DNA of 64,000 nt from Miltoncostaea oceani (GTDB lineage: Bacteria > Actinomycetota > Thermoleophilia > Miltoncostaeales > Miltoncostaeaceae), in assembly GCF_018141545.1 (NCBI RefSeq), contig NZ_CP064357.1:1-64000 (forward strand), written 5' to 3'. The notes beneath the pieces are model-generated. The model searched no databases, was not told the DNA's origin, and saw only the letters and a program-made list of their open reading frames with translations. The translations under genes and the position numbers were made by a program. Below, piece by piece: positions 1 to 9,100 of this stretch (the stretch's first letter is position 1; each line of letters begins with the position of its first letter).

Positions 1-1
1 C

Positions 2-2251
2 ACACCCTCACCGTCACCTTCTGCCCCGGTCGACGACCCGCTCGCGGAGATGGCCGAGCCCACGCCGGCTTCAGCCCCCGGTGCGGCAAGCCTCGATCCC
101 CTTGCGGATCTGATGGAGCCCGGCCCGTCGGCCAGCCCGCCCGAGGACGACATGTTCGCCCACCTGGATCCGGTCTCGCCCGGCCCTGCCGTCGAGGCCG
201 AGCCCGTCGAGACGCCTGTCCCCGCCATCGAGCCTGAGCCGCCGGTGCACTCAGCGCCGCAGGCCGCGGTGGAGCCCGACCTCGCCCCGGCTGTCGCCGC
301 TCCCATCCCGGCGCCCGTCGCCCCTGCCACGCCCCCGGCGCCCGTCGCCGAGGTTTCCCCGGCCGATGTCGCCGCGCTCCTTGCCCGCATGGAGCAGTCG
401 ATCGCGACGTTCGTGAACACCATGGATGCCCGCGTCGGCGCTCTCGAGCAGAAGCCGGCACACGCCCCTGCGCAGGAGAGCGAGATGGTCGCGCTCCCGC
501 CGGCGTCGACCCCCGTGGCACCTGAGGCGCCCGCTCCGGTTGTCGAGGAGTCCCCGGTGGCCGAGGTCGCCCCGGCTCCCGCGGCTGAGCTGACCCAGGA
601 GCCGGCCGATGCCGAGTTCTTCTCGCCCGAGCCTGAGCCCGCCTCGGCGGCCCCTGTGGCCGAGCCTGTGGCGGCCCCTGTGGCCGAGCCCGAGGTCGCG
701 CCTGAGCCCGACCCCGAGCTGATGGCCCGTCTGGAGGCCGCCCGCGCGGTCGCCGCTGAGCGTCGTGCCGCGGTGGCGAAGCGCGAGCTGCTGGACAAGG
801 CGCTGGCCAAGTTCGAGAGGGGCGCTGACCTCACCCCGATCGAGCGCGCCCTCCTTGAGTCCGAGGGTGTCGACCTGACCCCGCCCGCCCCCGAGCCCAT
901 CGCGGCACCCGAGCCGGTGATCGCCCCCGGGCCGACCCACGCCCCGGAGCCGGTGGACCTCGCCCCGGCCGAGGCCGAGCCGCCCTATGAGCCTGAGCCC
1001 CTGGTCTACGAGCCCGCAACCGCCCAGGGCGCCTGGGAGCCCGAGGGACCCGGTGCCGAGGCATGGGACGAGGCGCCTGCGCCCGACCCTCAGTGGGCCG
1101 CACCGGAGGTGCTTCCCGCCCCCCAGGGAGAGGAATGGGCCGACGACTTCAGCCACATCGCCCCGGCCTCCCACGCCGCCCATGACGACGGCCGCACCGC
1201 ACCCCCGGACCGCGCCCCGGTCGATCCCCTCTGGGCGATCGGCACCCGCGACTCCGAGGAAGAGGAGACCATCCGCACGACGCAGACCTCCGAGCGTCTG
1301 CGTGAGGACTCACGCGAGAGCAACCGCCGGGCGAAGAAGGGCGGCTCGAAGGTCAAGCTGCCGCGCCTGCCGTTCTCGACCCTCGTCAAGGGCGAGCCGC
1401 TGATCATCGCCGTCTTCAGCCCCAAGGGTGGCGCCGGCAAGTCCACGACCTCGGTCAACCTGGCGGCTCTGATGGCGGCCTCCGGCACGGCGTCGGCCGG
1501 CAAGGACGCCGAGCCCCCGCGGATCCTCGTGCTCGACGGCGACATCGCCAACGGCAACCTCGCGATCCGTGTGGCCGGCCGTCTTGAGCCGAACCTGCTG
1601 GAGCTGATCGACTACCTCGACAAGAGCGGTGCCCCGCTGACCGACTTCGAGAGCACGGACTCCCACCGGGCCTCGATGCGGGACTTCGTCCTCTGGCACG
1701 AGGACCTCCCGAACCTGAACGTGCTCGCCGCGCCCGACAACCCCGAGGCCTTCGACGACTTCGAGGTCGGCGACTACGAGCGGGTGCTCGCGATGCTCGG
1801 CCGCTTCTACGACGTCATCATCATCGACTGCGGCACCGAGGTCGTCATGCGCTCCAACCAGACCTGGCTGCGCGCGGCACACCAGGTGTTCCTGCTGACG
1901 CTCCCCGAGCGGGCCGCCCTCCACTCGGCCGGTAAGGCCGCCCGGGTGATCACGCGCGCCGGCCGCGGGCGTCCGGTCCTGGTGACCCCCGACCGCCTCC
2001 ACATCGTGATGATGCGCTCCGACGCCGACCTGGGCTTCGACCCGCGGGTCGGTATGCGCCAGACCTTCGAGTGGGCCGACGGCGCGCACACGACCTACTT
2101 CCGCGACTACGACCAGGAGACCGCGCGGGCGAACAACGCCGGCGACTTCCTGGCGCTCTCGCACGGCGCCTACGCCGAGGACGTCGGTGAGCTGGCCCAC
2201 GCGGCCTTCTCCCACTACGTCGAGCGGCGGCGCGCCGGCCAGGGGCAGTGA
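2..2251 (+). CDS. CpaE/TadZ-like ParA-family ATPase with long Pro/Ala/Glu-rich N-terminus (5' partial)
   Basis: Likely the pilus-localising ATPase of a Tad system, as it directly precedes cpaF. The reading frame is open to the window edge, so the true start lies upstream; the Met at 50 is internal to the same low-complexity sequence. The first 430 or so residues are Pro/Ala/Glu/Val-rich with repeated APVAEP-type units and no visible fold. The C-terminal third is a ParA/MinD domain: deviant Walker A KGGAGKST (K at about residue 459 counting from the Met at 50), switch I region VLDGDIANGN and Walker B VIIIDCG. Typical CpaE proteins carry a receiver-like N-domain; here it is replaced by the disordered region. 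The stop overlaps the cpaF start (GTGA), implying translational coupling. The ParA fold is certain, the Tad role likely. Confidence 0.85.
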   Translation, partial: TPSPSPSAPVDDPLAEMAEPTPASAPGAASLDPLADLMEPGPSASPPEDDMFAHLDPVSPGPAVEAEPVETPVPAIEPEPPVHSAPQAAVEPDLAPAVAAPIPAPVAPATPPAPVAEVSPADVAALLARMEQSIATFVNTMDARVGALEQKPAHAPAQESEMVALPPASTPVAPEAPAPVVEESPVAEVAPAPAAELTQEPADAEFFSPEPEPASAAPVAEPVAAPVAEPEVAPEPDPELMARLEAARAVAAERRAAVAKRELLDKALAKFERGADLTPIERALLESEGVDLTPPAPEPIAAPEPVIAPGPTHAPEPVDLAPAEAEPPYEPEPLVYEPATAQGAWEPEGPGAEAWDEAPAPDPQWAAPEVLPAPQGEEWADDFSHIAPASHAAHDDGRTAPPDRAPVDPLWAIGTRDSEEEETIRTTQTSERLREDSRESNRRAKKGGSKVKLPRLPFSTLVKGEPLIIAVFSPKGGAGKSTTSVNLAALMAASGTASAGKDAEPPRILVLDGDIANGNLAIRVAGRLEPNLLELIDYLDKSGAPLTDFESTDSHRASMRDFVLWHEDLPNLNVLAAPDNPEAFDDFEVGDYERVLAMLGRFYDVIIIDCGTEVVMRSNQTWLRAAHQVFLLTLPERAALHSAGKAARVITRAGRGRPVLVTPDRLHIVMMRSDADLGFDPRVGMRQTFEWADGAHTTYFRDYDQETARANNAGDFLALSHGAYAEDVGELAHAAFSHYVERRRAGQGQ

Positions 2252-3651
2252 GCGAACCGCCGGCAGGCGGGTCAGGCGGCTCCGAGCAGCGTCGCCGTCG
2301 CGAGCTGCTCCAGCAGTCGACACGTTCTGAGAGCAACGGCGGGATTGTCCGCCCCGCCGACATCTACCCGCAGTGGGAGGAGATCACCGATCAGGTGATG
2401 AGCGCCTACGTCTCCCAGGGTCGTGCGAGTGGGGACTTCAACTCCGGCATGGAGGACTCGGCCTTCCACCGCCTGGTGGACCGGGTCTGCGACCAGAACC
2501 CGCACTGGGGCGTTCCTCCCTCGGGCCGGAGCGACCTGGTGCGCTACCTGCGAGATGAGTTCTTCGGGTTCGGCCCGCTCGCTCCCTGGATGGGGATCGA
2601 CGGGCTCGAGGAGATCATGTGCAACCGCTTCGACACCGTCTTCATGATCGTCCACGGCAAGAAGCAGCGGATCGAGCCTTCGCCGTTTCGCACCGAGAAG
2701 GACGTCAGCGACTTCATCAGCCGCGTCTTCGCCGCCCAGGGGCGAGAGCTCACGCTCGCCAACCCGATGGAGGACGGACACCTCAGCGACGGCTCCCGGA
2801 TCCACGCCGAGATCCCCCCGATGGCGGTCAACGGCGCCTGCTTCGCGATCCGTAAGTTCAACCCGCGCCCGTTCACGATGCAGGAGTACGTGGACACCGG
2901 GATGTTCACCGAGGAGTTCCTGGCCGACCTCGAGGCCTGGACTCAGGGCAACCAGAACATGGTGATCTCGGGCGGGACCGCCTCCGGGAAGACGACGCTG
3001 ATCAACGCCATCGGTTGCCTGATCCCCCGAGAGGACCGTCTCATCGTCATCGAGAACACCAAGGAGCTGCAGATCGAGACCGATGACACCCTCTACATCC
3101 AGGCGACCATGCGAGGCGCGCACGAGGGTGCGGGGGAGAGGACGATCACCATCCGCGACGGCGTCCGAGGGGCGCTGCGGCTGACTCCGGATCGCATCAT
3201 CGTCGGCGAGGTCCGCTCACGTGAGGCGCTCGACCTCCTCCAGGCCCTGAACACCGGTCACGACGGCTCCTGGACGACCATCCACGCCAACTCGGCCGTC
3301 GACGCGATCTCCCGGCTGGAGAGCCTCGCCATCATGGCCGACGAGCTCCCGCTCGACGCGATCCAGGACCTGATCGCGCGCGCGGTCGACATCGTCATCC
3401 AGGTCGGGCGCTTCCGGGGCACCGCCTACCGGAAGATCCTCGAGGCCTGGCAGGTCTTCCACCCGCACCAGATCGACGCCGCTAGCCGCGAGCGTGTGAC
3501 GCGCATCAAGGAGGCAGGCCAGCTGCAGCACGTGCGTAGCCGCCTCTACATGATCCCGCTCTACACGATGGATGACGCGGGCGTTCTCGTCCGGCGCAAC
3601 GAGATCATCCCGATCGTCGGCAAGCGCCGACGCGCACCTGCGGGGGCCTAA
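2248..3651 (+). CDS. cpaF: Tad pilus assembly ATPase CpaF/TadA
   Basis: Secretion hexameric ATPase that powers assembly of Flp/Tad pili at the inner face of the membrane. 467 residues, the usual CpaF size. Visible motifs: N-terminal domain with FFGFGPLAPW, Walker A GGTASGKTT, Asp-box region RLIVIENTKELQ, Walker B region RIIVGEVRSREALDLLQALNTGH and His-box SWTTIHANS. The P-loop is uninterrupted, unlike the second CpaF-like gene at 19092. The GTG start overlaps the stop of the upstream CpaE-like gene by 4 bases. TadB and TadC are about 12 kb downstream, after unrelated genes, so the pilus cluster is broken up. The 3' end overlaps the convergent gene at 3648 by 4 bases. Confidence 0.95.
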   Translation: MSEPPAGGSGGSEQRRRRELLQQSTRSESNGGIVRPADIYPQWEEITDQVMSAYVSQGRASGDFNSGMEDSAFHRLVDRVCDQNPHWGVPPSGRSDLVRYLRDEFFGFGPLAPWMGIDGLEEIMCNRFDTVFMIVHGKKQRIEPSPFRTEKDVSDFISRVFAAQGRELTLANPMEDGHLSDGSRIHAEIPPMAVNGACFAIRKFNPRPFTMQEYVDTGMFTEEFLADLEAWTQGNQNMVISGGTASGKTTLINAIGCLIPREDRLIVIENTKELQIETDDTLYIQATMRGAHEGAGERTITIRDGVRGALRLTPDRIIVGEVRSREALDLLQALNTGHDGSWTTIHANSAVDAISRLESLAIMADELPLDAIQDLIARAVDIVIQVGRFRGTAYRKILEAWQVFHPHQIDAASRERVTRIKEAGQLQHVRSRLYMIPLYTMDDAGVLVRRNEIIPIVGKRRRAPAGA

Positions 3652-4211
3652 GCCCCCCGCAGCACCTGGTCCGTCTCCTCGGCCGGGCGGTGCCTGACCA
3701 CCTGATCGGCGAAGTCGAGCATGTCCATGTGGGTCAGGGCCCAGCCCACCCCGCGCAGTGAGGCGTTCACCTGGTCCAGGCGCCGGCCGATGCCGTTGTT
3801 GGCCGAGATCCAATCAGCCCCGCCGACGCGCGTGGAGAGCGCCTGGATCTCCTTCTGCCGCAGGTCATGGAGCTGCGAGACCTCCGCCGCCTTCATGCGC
3901 AGCTGTGCGATCAGGTTGCCGCGGTACTCCGCTGCCGCGTCGAGGCCGGCGATCCGCCACTCCTCGCGCTGGGACTCGCTCACGGAGGGGGACAGCCGTA
4001 GATCGCCCGCCGCTCCCTCCGGCCCGGACGTGGCGACCACCAGATCGCGTGCGACCAGGCGCTCCACCAACTGAGGGAACCCGGAGTTCATGCCGGTCCT
4101 CAAGTAGCGGGTGTAGGTCGCGTCCCAGGCTCTGCTGAAGGCGACCGGCTCTCCTGCGCTCAGCGCGAGCTCGGCCAGCAGGCGTCGTTCCGGATTCAGG
4201 CGCATCGCCAC
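3648..4211 (-). CDS. Hypothetical protein, winged-helix-like, tandem paralogue of the next gene
   Basis: 187 residues, no recognised family. The N-terminus (MAMRLNPERRLLAELALSAG, then a helix-rich stretch and LVERLVARDLVV) looks like a winged helix, and the C-terminal half is an amphipathic, partly coiled helix region. The upstream neighbour at 4224-4787 on the same strand has exactly the same length and a similar start (MAPRLN, VLWELAIADGQ, then RLEERGLIRVV), so the two are probably an ancient tandem duplication. They are 12 bases apart and likely co-transcribed. Possible roles are DNA-binding regulator or a small accessory protein; the function is unknown. Confidence 0.7.
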   Translation of the reverse strand: MAMRLNPERRLLAELALSAGEPVAFSRAWDATYTRYLRTGMNSGFPQLVERLVARDLVVATSGPEGAAGDLRLSPSVSESQREEWRIAGLDAAAEYRGNLIAQLRMKAAEVSQLHDLRQKEIQALSTRVGGADWISANNGIGRRLDQVNASLRGVGWALTHMDMLDFADQVVRHRPAEETDQVLRGA

Positions 4212-4223
4212 TCCCTCGGCCCC

Positions 4224-4787
4224 TCAGGCGGCCGGGTCGTTGTCGGGGTCATCGAAGTCCTCGGTGGCCTCGCAGGCCGCTGTGACGAGGTCAGCGCCCG
4301 GCAGCTTGTCGAGCCGCTCCAGCAGCCGTAGCGCAGAGACCATCTCGCTGAGCCGGCCGGGGCCCGCCAGGATCAGAGAAGCCTCATCGGAGGAGGCCTC
4401 AAAGCCGGGGTAGATCACCGTCGCCTCAGGGCGGACGGCGTCGAGCATGATGAGCGCGGCGACCTCCTCACGACCGGCGCGGATCCTCGCCAGCACCATC
4501 CGCCGGAAGGCGGCGGCGGCGGCGGCGGCGATCCCCTTCGCCCGGTGGGCCGCCGCGTTCTCACGCGCCTCGCCGGCGAGGAACACCGTCTGTGAGTAGG
4601 CCTTGTCCTCGGTGACGACCCGGATCAGCCCCCGCTCCTCCAGGCGGCCGATCGACGAGTGCGGGTAGAGGATGCGGTCGCCGAAGCGGTTCATCACGTT
4701 CGAGAGCGCCTGCGTCCTGAGCTGGCCGTCGGCGATCGCCAACTCCCACAGGACACGCTGATCGGTGAGGTTCAGTCGAGGTGCCAT
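4224..4787 (-). CDS. Hypothetical winged-helix-like protein, tandem paralogue
   Basis: 187 residues starting at the ATG at 4787. The frame stays open further upstream, but that part overlaps the divergent secreted-protein gene and looks non-coding. The N-terminus resembles a winged helix-turn-helix of the MarR/PadR style: VLWELAIADGQ, SNVMNRFGDRILYPHSSIGRLEERGLIRVV. The middle carries an alanine-rich helix (IAAAAAAAFRR) and the tail is acidic (EDFDDPDNDP). Length and start match the downstream paralogue (3648-4211). Divergent from the gene at 4903, leaving about 115 bases for promoters. The family is not recognised. Confidence 0.72.
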   Translation of the reverse strand: MAPRLNLTDQRVLWELAIADGQLRTQALSNVMNRFGDRILYPHSSIGRLEERGLIRVVTEDKAYSQTVFLAGEARENAAAHRAKGIAAAAAAAFRRMVLARIRAGREEVAALIMLDAVRPEATVIYPGFEASSDEASLILAGPGRLSEMVSALRLLERLDKLPGADLVTAACEATEDFDDPDNDPAA

Positions 4788-4902
4788 CGGGCGCTGCTCC
4801 GTCGTCGGGGAACCACTGACATCACCAAGATACGACGGGCCCGATGACAGGACCGGCGCAATGAAAGACGTGCGCGCCGGGCTCCTCGGCTTACATGGGG
4901 GC

Positions 4903-5541
4903 ATGCGATCCCGAACCGTTCCCCGTCTCATGGGCGGCGCTCTCATCGTCGCGGCGGCGCTGGCTGCCCCCGGCGCATCCGCCCTCGCAGAGAAGGGCTC
5001 AGAGCACCCACGCGGGGAGGGGTCGCGCGCCGAGCGACAGACGGGCGAGCGCCCCGGCGCCCGCGCCCAGGCCGGTCCCGGGTGCCGCATCTCCGAGGCT
5101 GATCTGCTCGGGGTCGACGACAGCCCGATCCTCGCCCGGGTCCGGGAGAACCTCGATGAGCGGGTCGAGAGGGGCAAGCTCAGTCCTGCTCGCGCGGACC
5201 GTCAGTTCGCTCGCACCGCGGTGCGCGTCACTGTCCACCAGACCCACACGCAGGCTCGGATCGCTCCGCTGTTGGCCCTGCTCGACATGGAGCCTGGCGA
5301 GTTCGCCCAGGCACGCCGCGACGGGCTCACCCTGCGCGAGATCGCCGAGGACCTCCGCCTCGACCGCAAGGAGATCCGGTCGGCGCTGCGTGAGGGGCGC
5401 CACGCCGCGCGCGCGGCCGTCGATGAGCTCTGTGGCCGCGAGGCTCGCGACAAGGCCCCCCGTTCATCTGAGGGCGAGGCCGGACCCGCCGGCGATCGCT
5501 CTCCCTCGCGCGGACGCGGGCCGGCGGCCGGTCGCGGCTGA
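4903..5541 (+). CDS. Secreted protein of unknown function with C-terminal HTH-like segment
   Basis: The start at 4903 gives a classic signal peptide: MRSRTV, a hydrophobic core GGALIVAAALAAPG, then ASALA as a likely signal peptidase I site. An in-frame ATG at 4861 would add an unlikely leader. The mature part is basic and Arg/Ala-rich with a conserved block around LLALLDMEPGEF, then LTLREIAEDLRLDRKEIRSAL, which reads like a helix-turn-helix although the protein should be exported. The C-terminus is a disordered Ser/Gly/Arg tail. The next gene (5707) encodes a shorter paralogue with the same block. No family recognised. Confidence 0.7.
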   Translation: MRSRTVPRLMGGALIVAAALAAPGASALAEKGSEHPRGEGSRAERQTGERPGARAQAGPGCRISEADLLGVDDSPILARVRENLDERVERGKLSPARADRQFARTAVRVTVHQTHTQARIAPLLALLDMEPGEFAQARRDGLTLREIAEDLRLDRKEIRSALREGRHAARAAVDELCGREARDKAPRSSEGEAGPAGDRSPSRGRGPAAGRG

Positions 5542-5592
5542 TCGCGCTGGCCTGATCGCTCGGGTTGATACTCACCGCGGATCTCGCGGCGC

Positions 5593-5621
5593 CTACAGGC
5601 CTGGCCTGTCGGTACCTGTAG
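5593..5621 (+). terminator. Inverted repeat after the secreted-protein gene
   Basis: 7-base arms CTACAGG (5593-5599) and CCTGTAG (5615-5621) with a 15-base loop, about 50 bases after the stop at 5541. It may be a weak terminator or a leader hairpin of the gene at 5707. No T-tract follows. Confidence 0.3.
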
Positions 5622-5706
5622 CTTCTCCTACCTTCAGTCACGGAGTTGTTGCGGGAGAGCGTAAATCCCTGCACAGGCGCCCAAGCGGCTGCGAACGTCG
5701 GCGACG

Positions 5707-6129
5707 ATGTCCCTGGTGATCCCCGCCCGCCGTCGGTTGCTCATCGCCGCAGTCGCCGGCGTCGTCCTGGTGGGCTCCGGATCTCCTCCCGCTCTCGCAC
5801 GTGGTCTGCGGGCGCCGTATCCCCCCATTCCCCTCGCCTGCCCGGAAGACGATCAGGGCGGCGGGGAACGGTCGGCGCAGCCTGCCGAGGTGGCGATCGC
5901 GCCGATCTGCGCAGGTGATCGCCGCGCCTTGTGCCGGCTTGCGCTGCGGGCGCCGCTCCTTCGCCTCTTCGAGATGAGCCCGGCCCAGTTCGAGCAGGCC
6001 CGGGAGGATGGTCTGCGGGTGGGGGAGATCGCGGAGGACCTCCGGATCGCCCCTGAGCGGGTCCGGGACGCCCTCACCCGTGGACAGCGCCGCGCCGAGA
6101 GGCTCCGCGACCAGCTGGGAGACCGCTGA
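5707..6129 (+). CDS. Small secreted protein, paralogue of the preceding gene
   Basis: 140 residues. An N-terminal signal peptide (ARRRLLIAAVAGVVLVGSG, then PPALARG) is followed by a short Cys-containing linker (ACPEDD, APICAGDRRALCRL). The conserved block LLRLFEMSPAQFEQ and LRVGEIAEDLRIAPERVRDAL matches the C-terminal region of the protein at 4903. Both therefore carry an exported helix-turn-helix-like segment. Tandem duplication with loss of the C-terminal tail is the simplest explanation. The gene ends 25 bases before the convergent dnaE stop. Function unknown. Confidence 0.7.
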   Translation: MSLVIPARRRLLIAAVAGVVLVGSGSPPALARGLRAPYPPIPLACPEDDQGGGERSAQPAEVAIAPICAGDRRALCRLALRAPLLRLFEMSPAQFEQAREDGLRVGEIAEDLRIAPERVRDALTRGQRRAERLRDQLGDR

Positions 6130-6154
6130 GACAACCGCCCGTGGGCGGAGACTC

Positions 6155-9100
6155 TCAGGTCTGCAGCGCCACTTCCTGCTCACCGATCAGCTGGCGGATC
6201 TCCGCGAGCATCGACGGGCCGATCTCGACCCGTGCCCCGAGCCGGCTGGGACGCCCGTCCATGATCAGCGAGACCGGTGAGGCCCCCGGGTGGGACTCAA
6301 GGATCTCCTGGAGGCGGGCGATCACCTGGGTGGTCCGGCGGTCGGCCGGGAGCGTGATCTCGAGCGGCTGGATGGGATCCATCTTGACCTGGTCCGGCCG
6401 CCACGGATAGACGGTGATCCCGTTCAGCTTGACGGCCTTCTCGGTGACGTCGGCTTCCGGGTCCTCTTCAGCCTCCTGACGTGAGTTTCGGAACGCGTCC
6501 TCGACCACCTTGGCCTTGATCACGCAGAGGGAACCCTCGACGAGCAGGTCCTTGGTCATGTCATCGAGAGAGTCGCTGAAGAACGTGACGGGGCGCGACC
6601 CTGTCAGGTCCTCGACCTCCACCTCGAGGCCGAACGTCTCCCCGGTCTTCTTCTTCAGGACGCGCTGGGCGGTGACTGAGCCCACTACCGTGACGGTCCG
6701 GCCGATCGCCGACCCGTTCAGCGATCCGATGGTGTGGCTGATGTACCGCCGCCACTGACGGCGGCTCTCATCGAGGGGATGTCCCGAGGCGTAGAGCCCG
6801 AGCACCTTGCGCTCGCGGCTGAGTCGCTCGAGCGAGGGCCAGTCGGGGCCGGTCAGAGCCACGAGGGCGAGTTGGTCGTCCATGGCGTCGTCGATCGAGT
6901 CCTCGTCATCGGGCGGGCGCGAGAGAACCGCCGCACAGGCCGCGCGCACGGGCTCGACGAGCGCAGCCAAGACGGCCTCGCGCTCGGGCGCACTCTCCTG
7001 GACCATCTCGGCCGCGCGGGCGTCAGGGTCCTCTGCGTCCTCCTTGCGGGCGGCGAGCCGGGCCTTCCTCAACGCCTCCTTCTCGAGGGCGGCTGCCACC
7101 AGGCTCGACGCGGCCGAGCGGCTCGGCACGGCATTCGCTGCGTATGAGGCCTTGGCGATCGCCTCGAGGCCGCGCTTCTCCTCGGTGCTGAGCTTGCGCG
7201 GCTTGCCGGCCCCCGCGGGGGCGTCGAAGAGGGAGGGGGCGGCGGCCGGCTCCGAAGAGGAGCCCCCAGCCGCCACGGCATCCGTTACCGCGGTCAGGAA
7301 GGCCTTCTCGGCGGCCTTCGCCGCCTTGCGCTGGGTGTCGAGGGTCGGCTCGATCGCGGCGGCCATCGCCATGCGCGAGTGCTTGGTGAAGTCCAGGGCG
7401 CCGGCGAGCACGAGGCGCTCGAGGACCGTCTTGTTCAGATCCGGCAGGCGCCGGATGAGGTCGGGCAGGGAGCGGTAGGGCCCGCGGGTCTCGCGCTCGG
7501 TGCGGATGGCGCGGATGACGTTGTCGCCGACGCCCTTGATCGCCTGGAGGCCGAAGAGGATCTCGAACCGCTTCACGGGGTCGCCCGCGGGGTCGGCGCC
7601 TTCGGCCTCCATCACCGCGAAGTCGCGCAGGGAGCGGTTGAGGTCCGGCGGCAACACCTTCAGGCCCATCCGCCGTGCCTCGGTGATGAAGAACGGCACC
7701 TTGTCCTTGGTGCTCGCGTTGAGACTCATCAGGGCGGCCATGTAAGCCGCTGGATGGTTGCACTTCAGGTAGGCCGTCGAGTAGGCGAGGAGACCGTAGG
7801 CGGCGGCATGGGCCTTGTTGAAGCTGTAGTCGCCAGCCTTCTCGTTGTCCGACCACAGCTGCTCGGCGTCGGCCTTCCGGACGCCGTTGGCGACGCAGCC
7901 TGCCACGAAGGCGGGCTTCAGGGTGGCCATCAGATCCTTGTCCTTCTTGCCGATCGCCTTGCGCAGCGTGTCCGCCTGGCCCGGGGTGAAGCCCCCGAGC
8001 TGACGGGCGGTCAGCATCAGCTGCTCCTGGTACACCGCCACGCCGTAGGTCATGCCGATGATCGACTCGAGGCGCGGGTCCAGGAAGGTGACCTCCTCCT
8101 GCCCGTGCTTGCGGGCGGCGTAGGTCGGGATGTACTCCATCGGGCCCGGCCGGTAGAGCGCCACCAAGGCGATGATGTCGTCGAAGACCGTCGGCTTGAT
8201 CAGCCGCAGGGCCTCACGCATCCCGCCCGAGTTGTGGACCACGACGCCGTTGGCGACATAGTTGTTCAGCGGCCCTTCCATCATGACATCGAAGGTCGGC
8301 TCGATCGCGTCCTCGACGATCTCGATGATCGGCTCGAACTCGAAGTGCGGCGGCAGCTTCGGGCAGTTCCATGCTGCGAAATCGGGATGGGCGAGCTCGA
8401 ACTCGGCGATCTCGTGTGCGCTGACCACCCGCAGCGGCTGATCGGGGAACTCGCGGCGGAACTGCTCGACCTTCAGCTTGCCGCGGCCGCAGAGGCCGGA
8501 CTTGCCCTTCACCTCTACCCAGAGACCGATCTCGCCCAGGTAGAAGTCCGGCGTGTAGCCCGATCCGTCGGCGAAGCGAAAGGTCCGCGGCTCATAGTCA
8601 TACGCGACGCCGGCCGCGATCAGTGCCCTGGCGAAGTCAGCCTCCCAGACCGAGCGCACCGGGTGGTCGAGATCGGGGAACTCGAGACAGGCGGCCACGG
8701 GCTCGTGACCCCACCAGGGGTTGTCGGCCCCACGCCGGATCGTCTGGCTCCACGCCTGAGGGTCTCTGGTGCGAGCCATGTGAGGACCAGTGCCAAGGTG
8801 GCGATTAGAGCAGGAACGGCAACGCACTCCCCGCGACTGCACCCGCTTGCCGCAGTCGGTGCATGCGCCGATCCGTGATGCGTCCCGTCGGTTGACCACG
8901 ACCTGGTCGCCGGGGGACAAGTCTCCGAGCCGCTGCCATCCCCGATCTGTGAGGATGCGGTGATCCTCGGTCGCGCGCAGCAGGTAGCCACCGGCTGTCC
9001 TCATTCGGTAGAGCCGCTTCTCACCTGTCGCGACCACCCGGAGGACGCGATTGCGCCGCCGCGCTCCCTCACCGAGGTCGACCGACAGCATCGCCTCCGG

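Noticed and set aside
251-1183. Long minus-strand open frame opposite the CpaE-like gene
   Set aside because: Gly/Arg/Leu-rich translation typical of antisense of GC-rich coding DNA; the plus strand has a clear ATPase.
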